From the NCBI RefSeq assembly GCF_001956585.1, contig NZ_MSRR01000006.1:1-64000 (forward strand): DNA of 64,000 nucleotides, in the 5' to 3' direction. Shown one piece after another: positions 1 through 7,849 of the stretch. A program made the position numbers and the translations under genes. The stretch comes from Actinomyces naeslundii. GTDB taxonomy: Bacteria; Actinomycetota; Actinomycetes; Actinomycetales; Actinomycetaceae. Below the pieces are notes generated by a model. The model was not told the origin of the DNA, searched no databases, and saw only the letters and a program-made list of their open reading frames with translations. Numbering within the stretch: position 1 is the first letter of the stretch; each line of letters opens with the position of its first letter.

Positions 1-10
1 ACCACACTAA

Positions 11-2494
11 GAGACCCACCCCTTTCCCCTGGCTGAGCCAGGCGAGATCGCCCTGTTCGGCTCCGGTGCGCGGCGCACCATCAAGGGCGGAACCGGCAGC
101 GGCGACGTCAACTCCCGCCACGTCACCACCATCGAGGAGGGTCTGGAGGCGGCCGGCTTCACCATCGTCTCCCGGCCCTGGCTGGAGGCCTACGACCGCG
201 TTCGCGACCAGGCCCATCAGGACTTCATCGCCGATATCAGGACCGAGGCCGCTGAGCGGGGCGTCCCCGCCATCATGATCGGCATGGGCTCGGTCATGCC
301 CGAGCCGGAGTACTCGATCCCCCTTGACGTTGACGCCGGCACCGACCCGGAGACGGCCGTCTACGTCCTGGCTCGAACCTCTGGTGAGGGCAGCGACCGC
401 ACCCCCGAGGCCGGGGACCTCAGGCTCACCGATACCGAGATCCGCGACATCCTTACCCTGAACGAGCGCTTCGAGAAGTTCCTCCTCGTCCTCAACGTGG
501 GTGGCGTCGTCGACCTCAGTCCGCTGGGCGACGTCGGCAACATCCTTCTGCTCTCCCAGCTCGGCGCGACCATCGGCGACGCCTTCACCGACGTTCTGCT
601 GGGACGGACTTACCCCTCCGGCAAGCTCGCCACCACCTGGGCCGCATGGGATGAGGCCGACCAGATCGGCGACTTCGGCGATCCTGATGACACCCACTAC
701 CGCGAGGGCATCTACGTCGGCTACCGCTTCTACGACTCGGTCGGCAAGGAACCGCTCTTCCCCTTCGGATTCGGGCTGGGCTACACGGCTTTCGACATCC
801 AGACCCGCCAGGTGAGCCTTGACGGGGCGCGCGTGAGCATCGACCTCGATGTCACCAATACCGGTGAGCGCCCGGGCAAGGAGACCGTCCAGGTCTACGT
901 CAGTGTTCCGGCCGGCCGCCTCGACCAGCCACTCCAGGCACTGGCCGGTTTCACCAAGACCGACGAGATCGCTCCCGGCGCCACGGCGCACATCACCATC
1001 GACATCGACCTGACCGACCTGACCTCCTACGATGCGGCCGCCCGTGCCACGATCCTGGAGGCCGGGCGCTACCTGCTGCGAGTAGGAGCCTCCAGCCGGC
1101 AGCTGAGCTCCGTCGCCGTCGTCGAGCTCGCCCAGGACGCGACCGTCCGATGCCTGACCGGCGACCTGGGGGACCCCGGCTTCACCGACTGGAGGCCCGA
1201 GGCTCCGGCGTCCCTCGATGTACCGGCCGATGTGCCGGTGCTCGCCGTCGACCCGGCCCACCTGCGCCGGCCGGACGTCGCCGAGCCTATTGAGCAGTCC
1301 GCTCCGGAGGGCTTCAGTGAGGCCCTCGCCCTGGCCCGGGGGCTCTCCGACGACGAGCTCATCTATACCGTCCTGGGTGACTACCACCGCGGCGAGGAGT
1401 CCGGCTCCGTCATCGGGGCGGCCTCCACCACCGTCATCGGCGCAGCGGGCCAGACCACTACCCGGATCCCCGGCCTGCCCAGCATCATTATGGCTGACGG
1501 GCCCGCCGGCCTGCGCCTGGCCCCCACCTACGGTGTCGACGCCGACGGCCCCTTCTCCCTGGGCGACTCCAGCCTGCCCGCCACCTTCCTCGAGCTCATG
1601 GACGACGCTGGACGCGAGGCCCTCGGCATCGCAGACGCCTCCGAACCCCGCGAACCCGCCGAGATCCGCGAGCAGTACACCACCGCCATCCCCATCGGCA
1701 CCGCGCTCACCCAGTCCTGGAACCCGGCACTGGCGCAGCGCCTCGGCGACATCGTCGGAGCCGAGATGGAGCGCTTCGGCGTCGACCTCTGGCTCGCCCC
1801 CGCCTTCAACCTGCATCGCTGCGTCCTGTGCGGACGCAACTTCGAGTACCTCTCCGAGGACCCGCTGCTGGCCGGGCGCATCGCCGCCGCCATCACCCGC
1901 GGTGTCCAGTCCCACCCGGGGCGGGGCGTGACCATCAAGCACCTGGCCTGCAACAACCAGGAGACCAACCGCCTCAACTCCAACAGCAATGTGAGTCCCC
2001 GAGCCCTGCGCGACCTCTACCTGCGCGCCTTCGAGATCTGCGTGCGCCGAGCCCGGCCCGCCGCCGTCATGACCTCCTACAACCTCATCAACGGCGTCCA
2101 TACCTCGGAGTCGGTCGAGCTGCTCGAGGTCATTCTGCGCCAGGAGTGGGGCTTCGACGGCTTGGTCATGACCGACTGGGTCGTCGACGGCATGACCCAC
2201 AGCGACATGAAGCACCCGCGCGCCACCGCCCCCGCCACCATCAAGGCCGGCAACGAGCTCTTCATGCCCGGAGGCGAACCGGACCGGGAGGACCTCCTGA
2301 CCGCGCTCGGACGGGGAAGCGACGCTCGGCCATCGGCCGCGCAGGCCGAGTCGGACGACGGCGGTGTGGGCCTGACGCGCGCCGAGCTCGAGAAACAGGC
2401 CGCCCGCGTCATCCGCATGGCCCGGAGGCTTGCCGGCCATGGCCGCCGGATACGTGAAGAAACTGAGGCAGGCCGCCTCTTGGGCCAAGACTAG
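11..2494 (+). CDS. GH3 beta-glucosidase-like enzyme, permuted domains, 5' end interrupted
   Basis: This is a glycoside hydrolase family 3 enzyme, expected to cleave beta-glucosides or related sugars. The domain order is inverted: the GH3 C-terminal domain comes first (a glycine-rich KGGTGSGDVN motif near base 83), then an FnIII-like domain (about bases 820-1120), then the TIM-barrel catalytic domain. The barrel carries KHLACNNQE and the nucleophile motif VMTDW near base 2168. Recognisable GH3 coding starts at about base 11, but an in-frame TAA sits at 8-10 and the first ATG is at 275, inside the first domain. The 5' end is therefore lost to a frameshift, or the true start lies left of the window in another frame. 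About 827 codons remain, close to the full family length. No signal peptide is visible. The family call is firm; whether the gene is intact is not. Confidence 0.85.
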   Translation, partial: ETHPFPLAEPGEIALFGSGARRTIKGGTGSGDVNSRHVTTIEEGLEAAGFTIVSRPWLEAYDRVRDQAHQDFIADIRTEAAERGVPAIMIGMGSVMPEPEYSIPLDVDAGTDPETAVYVLARTSGEGSDRTPEAGDLRLTDTEIRDILTLNERFEKFLLVLNVGGVVDLSPLGDVGNILLLSQLGATIGDAFTDVLLGRTYPSGKLATTWAAWDEADQIGDFGDPDDTHYREGIYVGYRFYDSVGKEPLFPFGFGLGYTAFDIQTRQVSLDGARVSIDLDVTNTGERPGKETVQVYVSVPAGRLDQPLQALAGFTKTDEIAPGATAHITIDIDLTDLTSYDAAARATILEAGRYLLRVGASSRQLSSVAVVELAQDATVRCLTGDLGDPGFTDWRPEAPASLDVPADVPVLAVDPAHLRRPDVAEPIEQSAPEGFSEALALARGLSDDELIYTVLGDYHRGEESGSVIGAASTTVIGAAGQTTTRIPGLPSIIMADGPAGLRLAPTYGVDADGPFSLGDSSLPATFLELMDDAGREALGIADASEPREPAEIREQYTTAIPIGTALTQSWNPALAQRLGDIVGAEMERFGVDLWLAPAFNLHRCVLCGRNFEYLSEDPLLAGRIAAAITRGVQSHPGRGVTIKHLACNNQETNRLNSNSNVSPRALRDLYLRAFEICVRRARPAAVMTSYNLINGVHTSESVELLEVILRQEWGFDGLVMTDWVVDGMTHSDMKHPRATAPATIKAGNELFMPGGEPDREDLLTALGRGSDARPSAAQAESDDGGVGLTRAELEKQAARVIRMARRLAGHGRRIREETEAGRLLGQD

Positions 2495-2629
2495 GGGTGG
2501 ATCGGCACAGCCGACGTACGTGCTCACTTCGCGCGGAGAGCCGCCGGCGGGATGTGGGAGAACCTGCCGTTCGGGCAGCCGACGTGACATGCTCGGGTCG
2601 AGCCGCCCGCGAATCGTAAGGAGCCCTCC

Positions 2630-3409
2630 ATGGCGCTGACACCACAGGCCCGTGAGACCTTCACCCGACTCTTTGGCGTGGAGCCGCAGCCGCATCCCAC
2701 GGATCCAGAGCTCTTCGACATCCTCCAGAACGAGATCTTCGACGAGGCCTTCTCCACAGGAGTCCTCACCGACGTCGAGCGAGAGCTGCTCACCATCACC
2801 GTCCTGACCGCCATGCAGACCCTCCCGCAGCTCAAGGCCCATGTGGACGCGGCCCTCAACATCGGTGCCAGCCCGCTCCAGCTGCGCGAGACCATCTACC
2901 AGTGCGCCCCCTACATCGGCTTCCCCAAGACGCTCAACGCCATCGACATCGCCAATAAGGTCTTCGAGGAGCGCGGCATCTCCCTGCCCCTGGAGAGTGC
3001 CGGCACCGTTGACGGCATCGACCCCAGTGCCCGGGAGCAGGCCGGAGCCGCCATCCAGACCCCGCTGTACGGCAATGAGGTCAAGGAGGTCTTCTCCGCC
3101 CTGCCCCAGCCCTTCGATGAGTTCGTGCCCCACCTGCTGACCTCCTCGGCCTTCGGTGACTTCGCCACCCGGGGTGGGCTCGACGTCGCCCAGCGCGAGC
3201 TTGTCAGCCTCGTCGCCATCGCCGCCATCGGCGCCTCCACCCAGCTGCGCCCGCACGTGGCCGGGGCGATCCGGGCCGGCTCCTCCCGCCAGAAGGTGGC
3301 GGCAGCCCTGGTCCAGGTCATGCCCTACATCGGCGGTCCCTACGCCCTGTCCGGCCTGGTCCTCGTGGCCCGCTACGACGAGAAGACCTCCGCAGAGGCC
3401 TACCGCTGA
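2630..3409 (+). CDS. carboxymuconolactone decarboxylase family protein, two CMD repeats
   Basis: A 259-residue protein with two CMD-type helical repeats, at about residues 30-110 and 150-245. Each half carries the pattern ERELLTI/QRELVSL followed by a Q-L-x-x-H segment (TLPQLKAHV, STQLRPHV) and a Y-I-G segment (APYIGFP, MPYIGGP). The AhpD-type CxxC is absent, so it is more like a gamma-carboxymuconolactone decarboxylase or a general peroxide/quinone-linked CMD protein; the substrate cannot be read from sequence. The ATG is preceded by GTAAGGAG with good spacing. It lies tail-to-tail with the HxlR regulator, and CMD proteins and HxlR regulators often share quinone/electrophile stress loci. Confidence 0.85.
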   Translation: MALTPQARETFTRLFGVEPQPHPTDPELFDILQNEIFDEAFSTGVLTDVERELLTITVLTAMQTLPQLKAHVDAALNIGASPLQLRETIYQCAPYIGFPKTLNAIDIANKVFEERGISLPLESAGTVDGIDPSAREQAGAAIQTPLYGNEVKEVFSALPQPFDEFVPHLLTSSAFGDFATRGGLDVAQRELVSLVAIAAIGASTQLRPHVAGAIRAGSSRQKVAAALVQVMPYIGGPYALSGLVLVARYDEKTSAEAYR

Positions 3410-3466
3410 GAAGCGGGTCCCGGTGGGGCGGTATCCTCCACGGTTGCTGCGGCTGTGGAGCGAGTG

Positions 3467-3874
3467 CTATTCAGTGAGATGAGCCTCGCGCAGGACGGCG
3501 ATGCGCCTGGCGAGGTCGTCGGGATCCGTGCCGATCCTGGGGGCGTTGGGGGCGGTTGACGGGTCGATGCGAGCGCCGAGGTGACCGAGCTCGATCAGCA
3601 GCGGCAGCGTTGCCAGGCCCTGCTCGGTCAGCGAGTACTTCCCCTGCTTGCCGCGGGCGACCTCATTCTTCGTGAGGAAACCCGCCTCCACCAGGTCGGC
3701 CAGCCGGCGGGACAGGACAGGGGCGCTGATGCCCTCCTCACTGCCGGTGAGCAGCTCGCGGAAGGAGCGTCGGTCATGCAGGACGATGTCTCGCAGGATC
3801 AGCAGGCTCCATCGGTCGCCGAGCATCTCGAGGCTGCGGTTGATAGGGCAGGCGGAGCGGGGACGGGGGATCAT
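3467..3874 (-). CDS. HxlR-family winged-helix transcriptional regulator
   Basis: A 135-residue regulator with the HxlR signature: CPINRSLEMLGDRW at the N terminus, LLILRDIV, then a helix-turn-helix segment (SAPVLSRRLADLVEAG) and the wing KQGKYSLTEQG. The start chosen is the ATG at 3874, which has AAGGAG six bases upstream; an in-frame ATG further upstream would add 33 residues lying inside the intergenic dyad. HxlR proteins act as dimers, often sensing quinones, aldehydes or redox stress and controlling a divergent oxidoreductase. Here the divergent gene at 3988 is an NADPH:quinone-oxidoreductase-like protein, so local control and autoregulation through the dyad at 3893-3953 are likely. Confidence 0.9.
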   Translation of the reverse strand: MIPRPRSACPINRSLEMLGDRWSLLILRDIVLHDRRSFRELLTGSEEGISAPVLSRRLADLVEAGFLTKNEVARGKQGKYSLTEQGLATLPLLIELGHLGARIDPSTAPNAPRIGTDPDDLARRIAVLREAHLTE

Positions 3875-3892
3875 CGCGCCCTCCTTCCGTGG

Positions 3893-3953
3893 TAGTTGCA
3901 TTCTGTTACTGGATAGCATATCGTCCATCTCAAGTGGTAACACAATGCAACTA
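3893..3953. promoter_or_regulatory. long inverted repeat between hxlR and oxidoreductase, candidate operator
   Basis: Two 18-base arms, 3893-3910 and 3936-3953, are inverted copies matching at 16 of 18 positions (core TAGTTGCATT, then TGTTAC). They flank a 25-base spacer holding AT-rich promoter-like sequence. The dyad fills the gap between the divergent regulator and oxidoreductase starts, which is where a dimeric HxlR protein would control both promoters. Binding itself is inference. Confidence 0.7.
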
Positions 3954-3987
3954 GACGTCTGGTGCTGCGGCACAGGAAGGACACCAC

Positions 3988-5013
3988 GTGAAGGCCTTCG
4001 TCCTGAAGAAGTACGGCAACCCTCTGAGCGTCGTCGACATGCCCGTTCCCGAGCCCGGACCGCGCCAGGTCCTGGTGCGGATGGTCGCCTCCGGCGTCAA
4101 TCACGCCGACGAGCGCACCCGCACCGGTGAGTTCAAGGCCGTCTTCCGGCTCGACCTGCCCAAGGTCATGGGAGGGGAGCTGAGCGGCGAGGTGGTCGCC
4201 GTCGGCTCTCAGGTCACAGAACTCGCCGTTGGCGATCAGGTCTACGGCTACACCGGCGTGGTGGCGATGGGAACCTGGGCCGAGTTCGTCGTGGTCGACG
4301 CCGATGCCCTTGCCCCCGCGCCCCGCAGCATCTCCTTGGCTCAGGCGGCCTCCCTGCCGGTCGTCGCCCTGACCGCGTGGCAGTCGCTGGTGACGATCGG
4401 CCGCCTCCAGCCGGGCCAGACGGTCCTGGTTCACGGCGGCGCAGGCGGAGTGGGGTCGGCTGTCATCCAGCTCGCCAAGCACCTGGGAGCCACGGTCGCC
4501 ACCACGGCCTCGACCTCCAGTGCCGACACCGTCCGACAGCTCGGCGCGGACATCATCATCGACTACCGCAGTGAGGACTTCGTCCAGCGCCTGGCCGAGA
4601 CCCCGGTGGACATCGTCGTCGACACGCAGGGCGGAGAGATCATCTCACGGTCCTTCCAGGTCCTGCGTCCCGGCGGGATCGTGGTGGGTATCGCCGGCAC
4701 CCCCGACCCGTCACTGGCCGATCAGGCTGGCGCCGGGCCGCTGGTCAAGGTCGCGCTGTCCGCCCTCAGCCTCAAGGTGCGCCGCCAGGCCCGCAAGCTC
4801 GGCGTGCGCTACCGGTTCCTGTTCATCGAACCCGACGGAGAGGCCCTGCGCACCATTGCCGGACTCGTGGACGACGGCGTCATCCAGCCCGTCGTCGACC
4901 GGATCCTGCCCTTCGAGCAGACCCTCACCGCGCTCGACCAGCTGCTGGCCGGCGGGACCCGCGGCAAGGTCCTCGTGGCCACCAGCGAGCAGGAGGTCAC
5001 TAGTCATGCCTGA
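3988..5013 (+). CDS. zinc-free MDR oxidoreductase, NADPH:quinone reductase-like
   Basis: A 341-residue medium-chain dehydrogenase/reductase. It has an N-terminal GroES-like fold and a Rossmann segment with VLVHGGAGGVGSAVIQLAKHLG near residue 142. The cysteine/histidine zinc ligands of alcohol dehydrogenases are missing, which points to the quinone reductase/enoyl reductase branch. It would reduce quinones or activated double bonds with NADPH in the cytosol. The GTG start has AGGAAGG upstream. The 3' end overlaps the next gene by 8 bases, so it is translationally coupled to the hydrolase. The divergent HxlR regulator probably represses it. Confidence 0.88.
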   Translation: MKAFVLKKYGNPLSVVDMPVPEPGPRQVLVRMVASGVNHADERTRTGEFKAVFRLDLPKVMGGELSGEVVAVGSQVTELAVGDQVYGYTGVVAMGTWAEFVVVDADALAPAPRSISLAQAASLPVVALTAWQSLVTIGRLQPGQTVLVHGGAGGVGSAVIQLAKHLGATVATTASTSSADTVRQLGADIIIDYRSEDFVQRLAETPVDIVVDTQGGEIISRSFQVLRPGGIVVGIAGTPDPSLADQAGAGPLVKVALSALSLKVRRQARKLGVRYRFLFIEPDGEALRTIAGLVDDGVIQPVVDRILPFEQTLTALDQLLAGGTRGKVLVATSEQEVTSHA

Positions 5014-5884
5014 GGCAGACAGCACGAGCATGATCTCCGGGCCCGTCAACCGGTGGACCTCCGCTCCCACCCGGCACCTGCGGGTGAGAGGAGAGTCCTT
5101 CGCGTACCGGGACCTCGGGGTCGACAGCGGAACGCCTATTGTCCTGCTCGCCCACCTCGGAGCCACGCTCGACGAGTGGGATCCCCGCGTCGTCGATGCG
5201 CTCGCAGGAGGCCGCCGTGTCATTGCGGTCGACCTGCCAGGCATCGGCTCCTCCACCGGGAGCGTCCCACGAACCATCAAGGGAATGGCCGGTGCTGCAC
5301 GGGCCTTCATCTCCGAACTCGGCCTAACCCGGATCGACCTCATGGGCTTCTCGCTGGGAGGGTTCGTCGCCCAGCAGGTCACTCTCGACGCCCCGAGCCT
5401 GGTCCGACGGCTCGTCCTGGCCGGAACCGGTCCCGCAGGAGGCAGCGGGATCGACCGGCCAACCGGTGCCGCCTACGTCTACCTCGACATGCTGCGTGGA
5501 GTACTTGCCCGCACTGACGCCAAGGAGTTCCTCTTCTTCCCGCGCACGCCCGACGGCAAGGCTGCAGCGCGTGAATACCTCGCCCGGATTCACGAACGAG
5601 TCATGGATCGAGATTCTCCGATCTCCTTGAAAGCCTTCCGTACTCAGATCGCCGCCATTAAGGCCTGGGGGCGTCAAAAACCACAGGACCTGTCCACGAT
5701 CACGGCTCCCACGCTGATCGCCAACGGGGATCACGATCGTATGGTTCCGACCCCGCTGTCCGAGGACATGCACCGGCGGATCCCCAGCAGCACCCTGGTC
5801 ATCTACCCCGGGTCAGGACACGGTGGAGTCTTTCAGTACTACCGGGAGTTCATCCCCACGTTGCTGGACCACCTCGACTCTTGA
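5006..5884 (+). CDS. alpha/beta hydrolase
   Basis: A 292-residue alpha/beta-hydrolase. The nucleophile elbow GFSLGG gives the serine near residue 116, the acid is in NGDHDRMVP and the histidine in GSGHGG near the C terminus. HLGATLDEWDP takes the place of the usual HG oxyanion motif, which makes it resemble haloperoxidase- or proline-iminopeptidase-like hydrolases; the substrate is unknown. The ATG at 5006 lies inside the 3' end of the oxidoreductase gene (8-base overlap), so the two are co-translated and probably act together on an electrophile or ester. Confidence 0.87.
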   Translation: MPEADSTSMISGPVNRWTSAPTRHLRVRGESFAYRDLGVDSGTPIVLLAHLGATLDEWDPRVVDALAGGRRVIAVDLPGIGSSTGSVPRTIKGMAGAARAFISELGLTRIDLMGFSLGGFVAQQVTLDAPSLVRRLVLAGTGPAGGSGIDRPTGAAYVYLDMLRGVLARTDAKEFLFFPRTPDGKAAAREYLARIHERVMDRDSPISLKAFRTQIAAIKAWGRQKPQDLSTITAPTLIANGDHDRMVPTPLSEDMHRRIPSSTLVIYPGSGHGGVFQYYREFIPTLLDHLDS

Positions 5885-5982
5885 GGTAAGGGGGTCCGAT
5901 TCGGCAGTGAGGCCCGGTGGCCCGTCTACGATGGCCGCCGGGCCGGACTCCCGTTGCCGGCCCCGCACAGCAAGGAGAGCAC

Positions 5983-6765
5983 GTGACGACGACGCAGCCC
6001 TACCTCTCACGGCAGGTCACCTTCACCGCCCAGGGGCAGAGGATCGGAGGACTGGCCTACCTCCCGCGCTCGGCGTCGTCGGCCCCCGCCCCTCTGGTGG
6101 TCTGCTGTCACGGCATGGAGGGATCCCACACCCGCGTGGCCCCCATGGCAAGCCGCTTCGCCGCCGCCGGAGCCGTGGCCGTCTGCTTCGACTTCCGCGG
6201 GGGTGGCGGCAGCGCCAGCCAGGGAGAGACCACCGCGATGTCGGCCCTCACCGAGCTGGCCGACCTCGAGGCCGTCCTCGCCGCCGCCTGCGCGTGGCCT
6301 GAGGTGGACGCCTCCCGGGTCGCCCTGTTCGGGCTGAGCCTGGGGGGAGCGGTTGCGGCGCTCGCGGCCGCCCGCCACCCCCAGCGGATCACCGCGCTGG
6401 CCCTGTGGTACCCGGCGCTGAGACTGGGGGAGAACCTGCGCGCCGCCTTCCGCACCCTGGCGGCCGTGCCCGAGGAGTTCGACTGGGCGGGCACCCGCCT
6501 GGGGCGCGCCTACGCCGTCGACGGCTGGAACCTGGAGGTCGGGGCCGAGCTGGTCTCATACCGGCGTCCGGTGCTCATCGTCCACGGGGATCAGGACCGC
6601 TCCGTGCCCATCGAGGTCTCCCGGGCTGCTGTGCGCTCCCTGCCCGATGCCGAGCTCGTCACTATTCCCGGAGCAGCCCACGGTTTCGGTGATGCCAACT
6701 GGGAGGAGGCCATGCGCCGCACCATCGACTTCCTGGCCTGGAACGGTGTCCTGGAGGAGGACTGA
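5983..6765 (+). CDS. alpha/beta hydrolase, dienelactone hydrolase/acyl-esterase-like
   Basis: A 260-residue serine hydrolase. It has a CHGMEGS oxyanion segment, the nucleophile motif GLSLGG, the acid in HGDQDRSVP and the histidine in GAAHGF. The RGGGGSASQGETT region resembles the prolyl-oligopeptidase/acyl-esterase type also found in dienelactone-hydrolase-like proteins. The GTG at 5983 follows AAGGAG with 5 bases spacing. It sits 98 bases after the previous hydrolase and may belong to the same operon. The substrate is not predictable. Confidence 0.85.
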   Translation: MTTTQPYLSRQVTFTAQGQRIGGLAYLPRSASSAPAPLVVCCHGMEGSHTRVAPMASRFAAAGAVAVCFDFRGGGGSASQGETTAMSALTELADLEAVLAAACAWPEVDASRVALFGLSLGGAVAALAAARHPQRITALALWYPALRLGENLRAAFRTLAAVPEEFDWAGTRLGRAYAVDGWNLEVGAELVSYRRPVLIVHGDQDRSVPIEVSRAAVRSLPDAELVTIPGAAHGFGDANWEEAMRRTIDFLAWNGVLEED

Positions 6766-6841
6766 GCCGCGCGGCTGGGCGTGGGGCTCGGACGGCGCGT
6801 CCGGTTTCCTGACGGCACTGGTGCCCGAATCGCCGGCACCG

Positions 6842-6847
6842 CAGAAT
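6842..6847 (+). promoter_or_regulatory. -10-like box CAGAAT, leaderless start
   Basis: CAGAAT ends 7 bases before the ATG of the methyltransferase gene and no ribosome binding site is visible. The geometry puts the transcription start at or next to the A of ATG. Confidence 0.4.
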
Positions 6848-6854
6848 TGACCGC

Positions 6855-7670
6855 ATGAGCGCATACGAGACAGCGGACCTGACCAGCGTCAGCAAGACGA
6901 TGCTGCTGACCCTTCACGCCAGGGCGGAGCACACGCTTTCCGACTGCCCGCGCTTCACGGACCCCGCCGCCGTCGAGCTCGTATCCCGGCTCGACTACGA
7001 CTTCACCATGGCGAGACAGGACCGGCTCATGGCCGACGGCGTCGTGCTGCGCACGCTCACGCTCGACCCGCTCGTGGCCGGGTACCTGGCCACTCACCCC
7101 GGCTGCACGGTGGTCAACATCGCCTGCGGGCTCGACACCCGCTTCCAGCGCCTCGACGACGGGCACGTCACCTGGTACGACCTCGACCTCCCCGACGTCA
7201 TCGAGCTGCGACGTCGGTTGCTCGAGGACAGTGAGCGTCACCGCACGATCGCCGCGTCCGCCCTCGACCCCGACTGGCCCGACCAGCTGGGGGAGGGTGA
7301 GGCGAGCGGCGACGTGCTCGTCATCATCGAGGGGCTGAGCATGTACCTCGAGCAGGACGAGGTGCGCTCTCTTATGGACATCATCGCCGCACGGCTGCCC
7401 GGTGCGACGGTTCTCATCGAGGTCATGCCCCGCCTGTTCCAGAAGTACGGCCGGGAGCGCTCGGTCGAGGACGCGGGGGCGCGCTACACCTACGGCTGCT
7501 CCGGCGCCGCCGAGTTCCACCGGAGGGCCGCACCCGGATTCACGCTCCTCCACGACGTCCCCTTCACCAGCACCATTGCGCGCTACCACCCCGTGCTCGC
7601 GCCCCTGGTGCGGCTGCCGCTGGTGGGCAGACTCTCAGAGCGCATCGTGGTGCTGCGAGCACCGGCCTGA
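6855..7670 (+). CDS. class I SAM methyltransferase, LCMT/Tcmp-like family
   Basis: A 271-residue protein with the leucine-carboxyl-methyltransferase-type fold: the N-terminal R-x-x-x-x-D motif (ARQDRLMAD), SAM motif I VVNIACGLDTRF near residue 95, WYDLDLPDVIELRR, and the EGLSMYL segment. Family members are O-methyltransferases, including polyketide and small-acid methylases, so the substrate cannot be deduced. It stands alone, followed by about 180 bases of non-coding sequence, and is probably translated from a leaderless mRNA. Confidence 0.85.
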   Translation: MSAYETADLTSVSKTMLLTLHARAEHTLSDCPRFTDPAAVELVSRLDYDFTMARQDRLMADGVVLRTLTLDPLVAGYLATHPGCTVVNIACGLDTRFQRLDDGHVTWYDLDLPDVIELRRRLLEDSERHRTIAASALDPDWPDQLGEGEASGDVLVIIEGLSMYLEQDEVRSLMDIIAARLPGATVLIEVMPRLFQKYGRERSVEDAGARYTYGCSGAAEFHRRAAPGFTLLHDVPFTSTIARYHPVLAPLVRLPLVGRLSERIVVLRAPA

Positions 7671-7849
7671 GCGGGATCTCTTAACGGGGACATCCTGTGC
7701 CTACGGGAGCGGGAACTCCGGCGCCGACGGCGTCGGATCTCCCCGCCTGGAGCGGCACGTACCCGGCTGGTACTGATGGGGCGAGGCAGCACTACTATTC
7801 TCCCTGGACGTGCTCGCAGCGTTGCGGGTACGGGCGATGAGGAGGAAGC

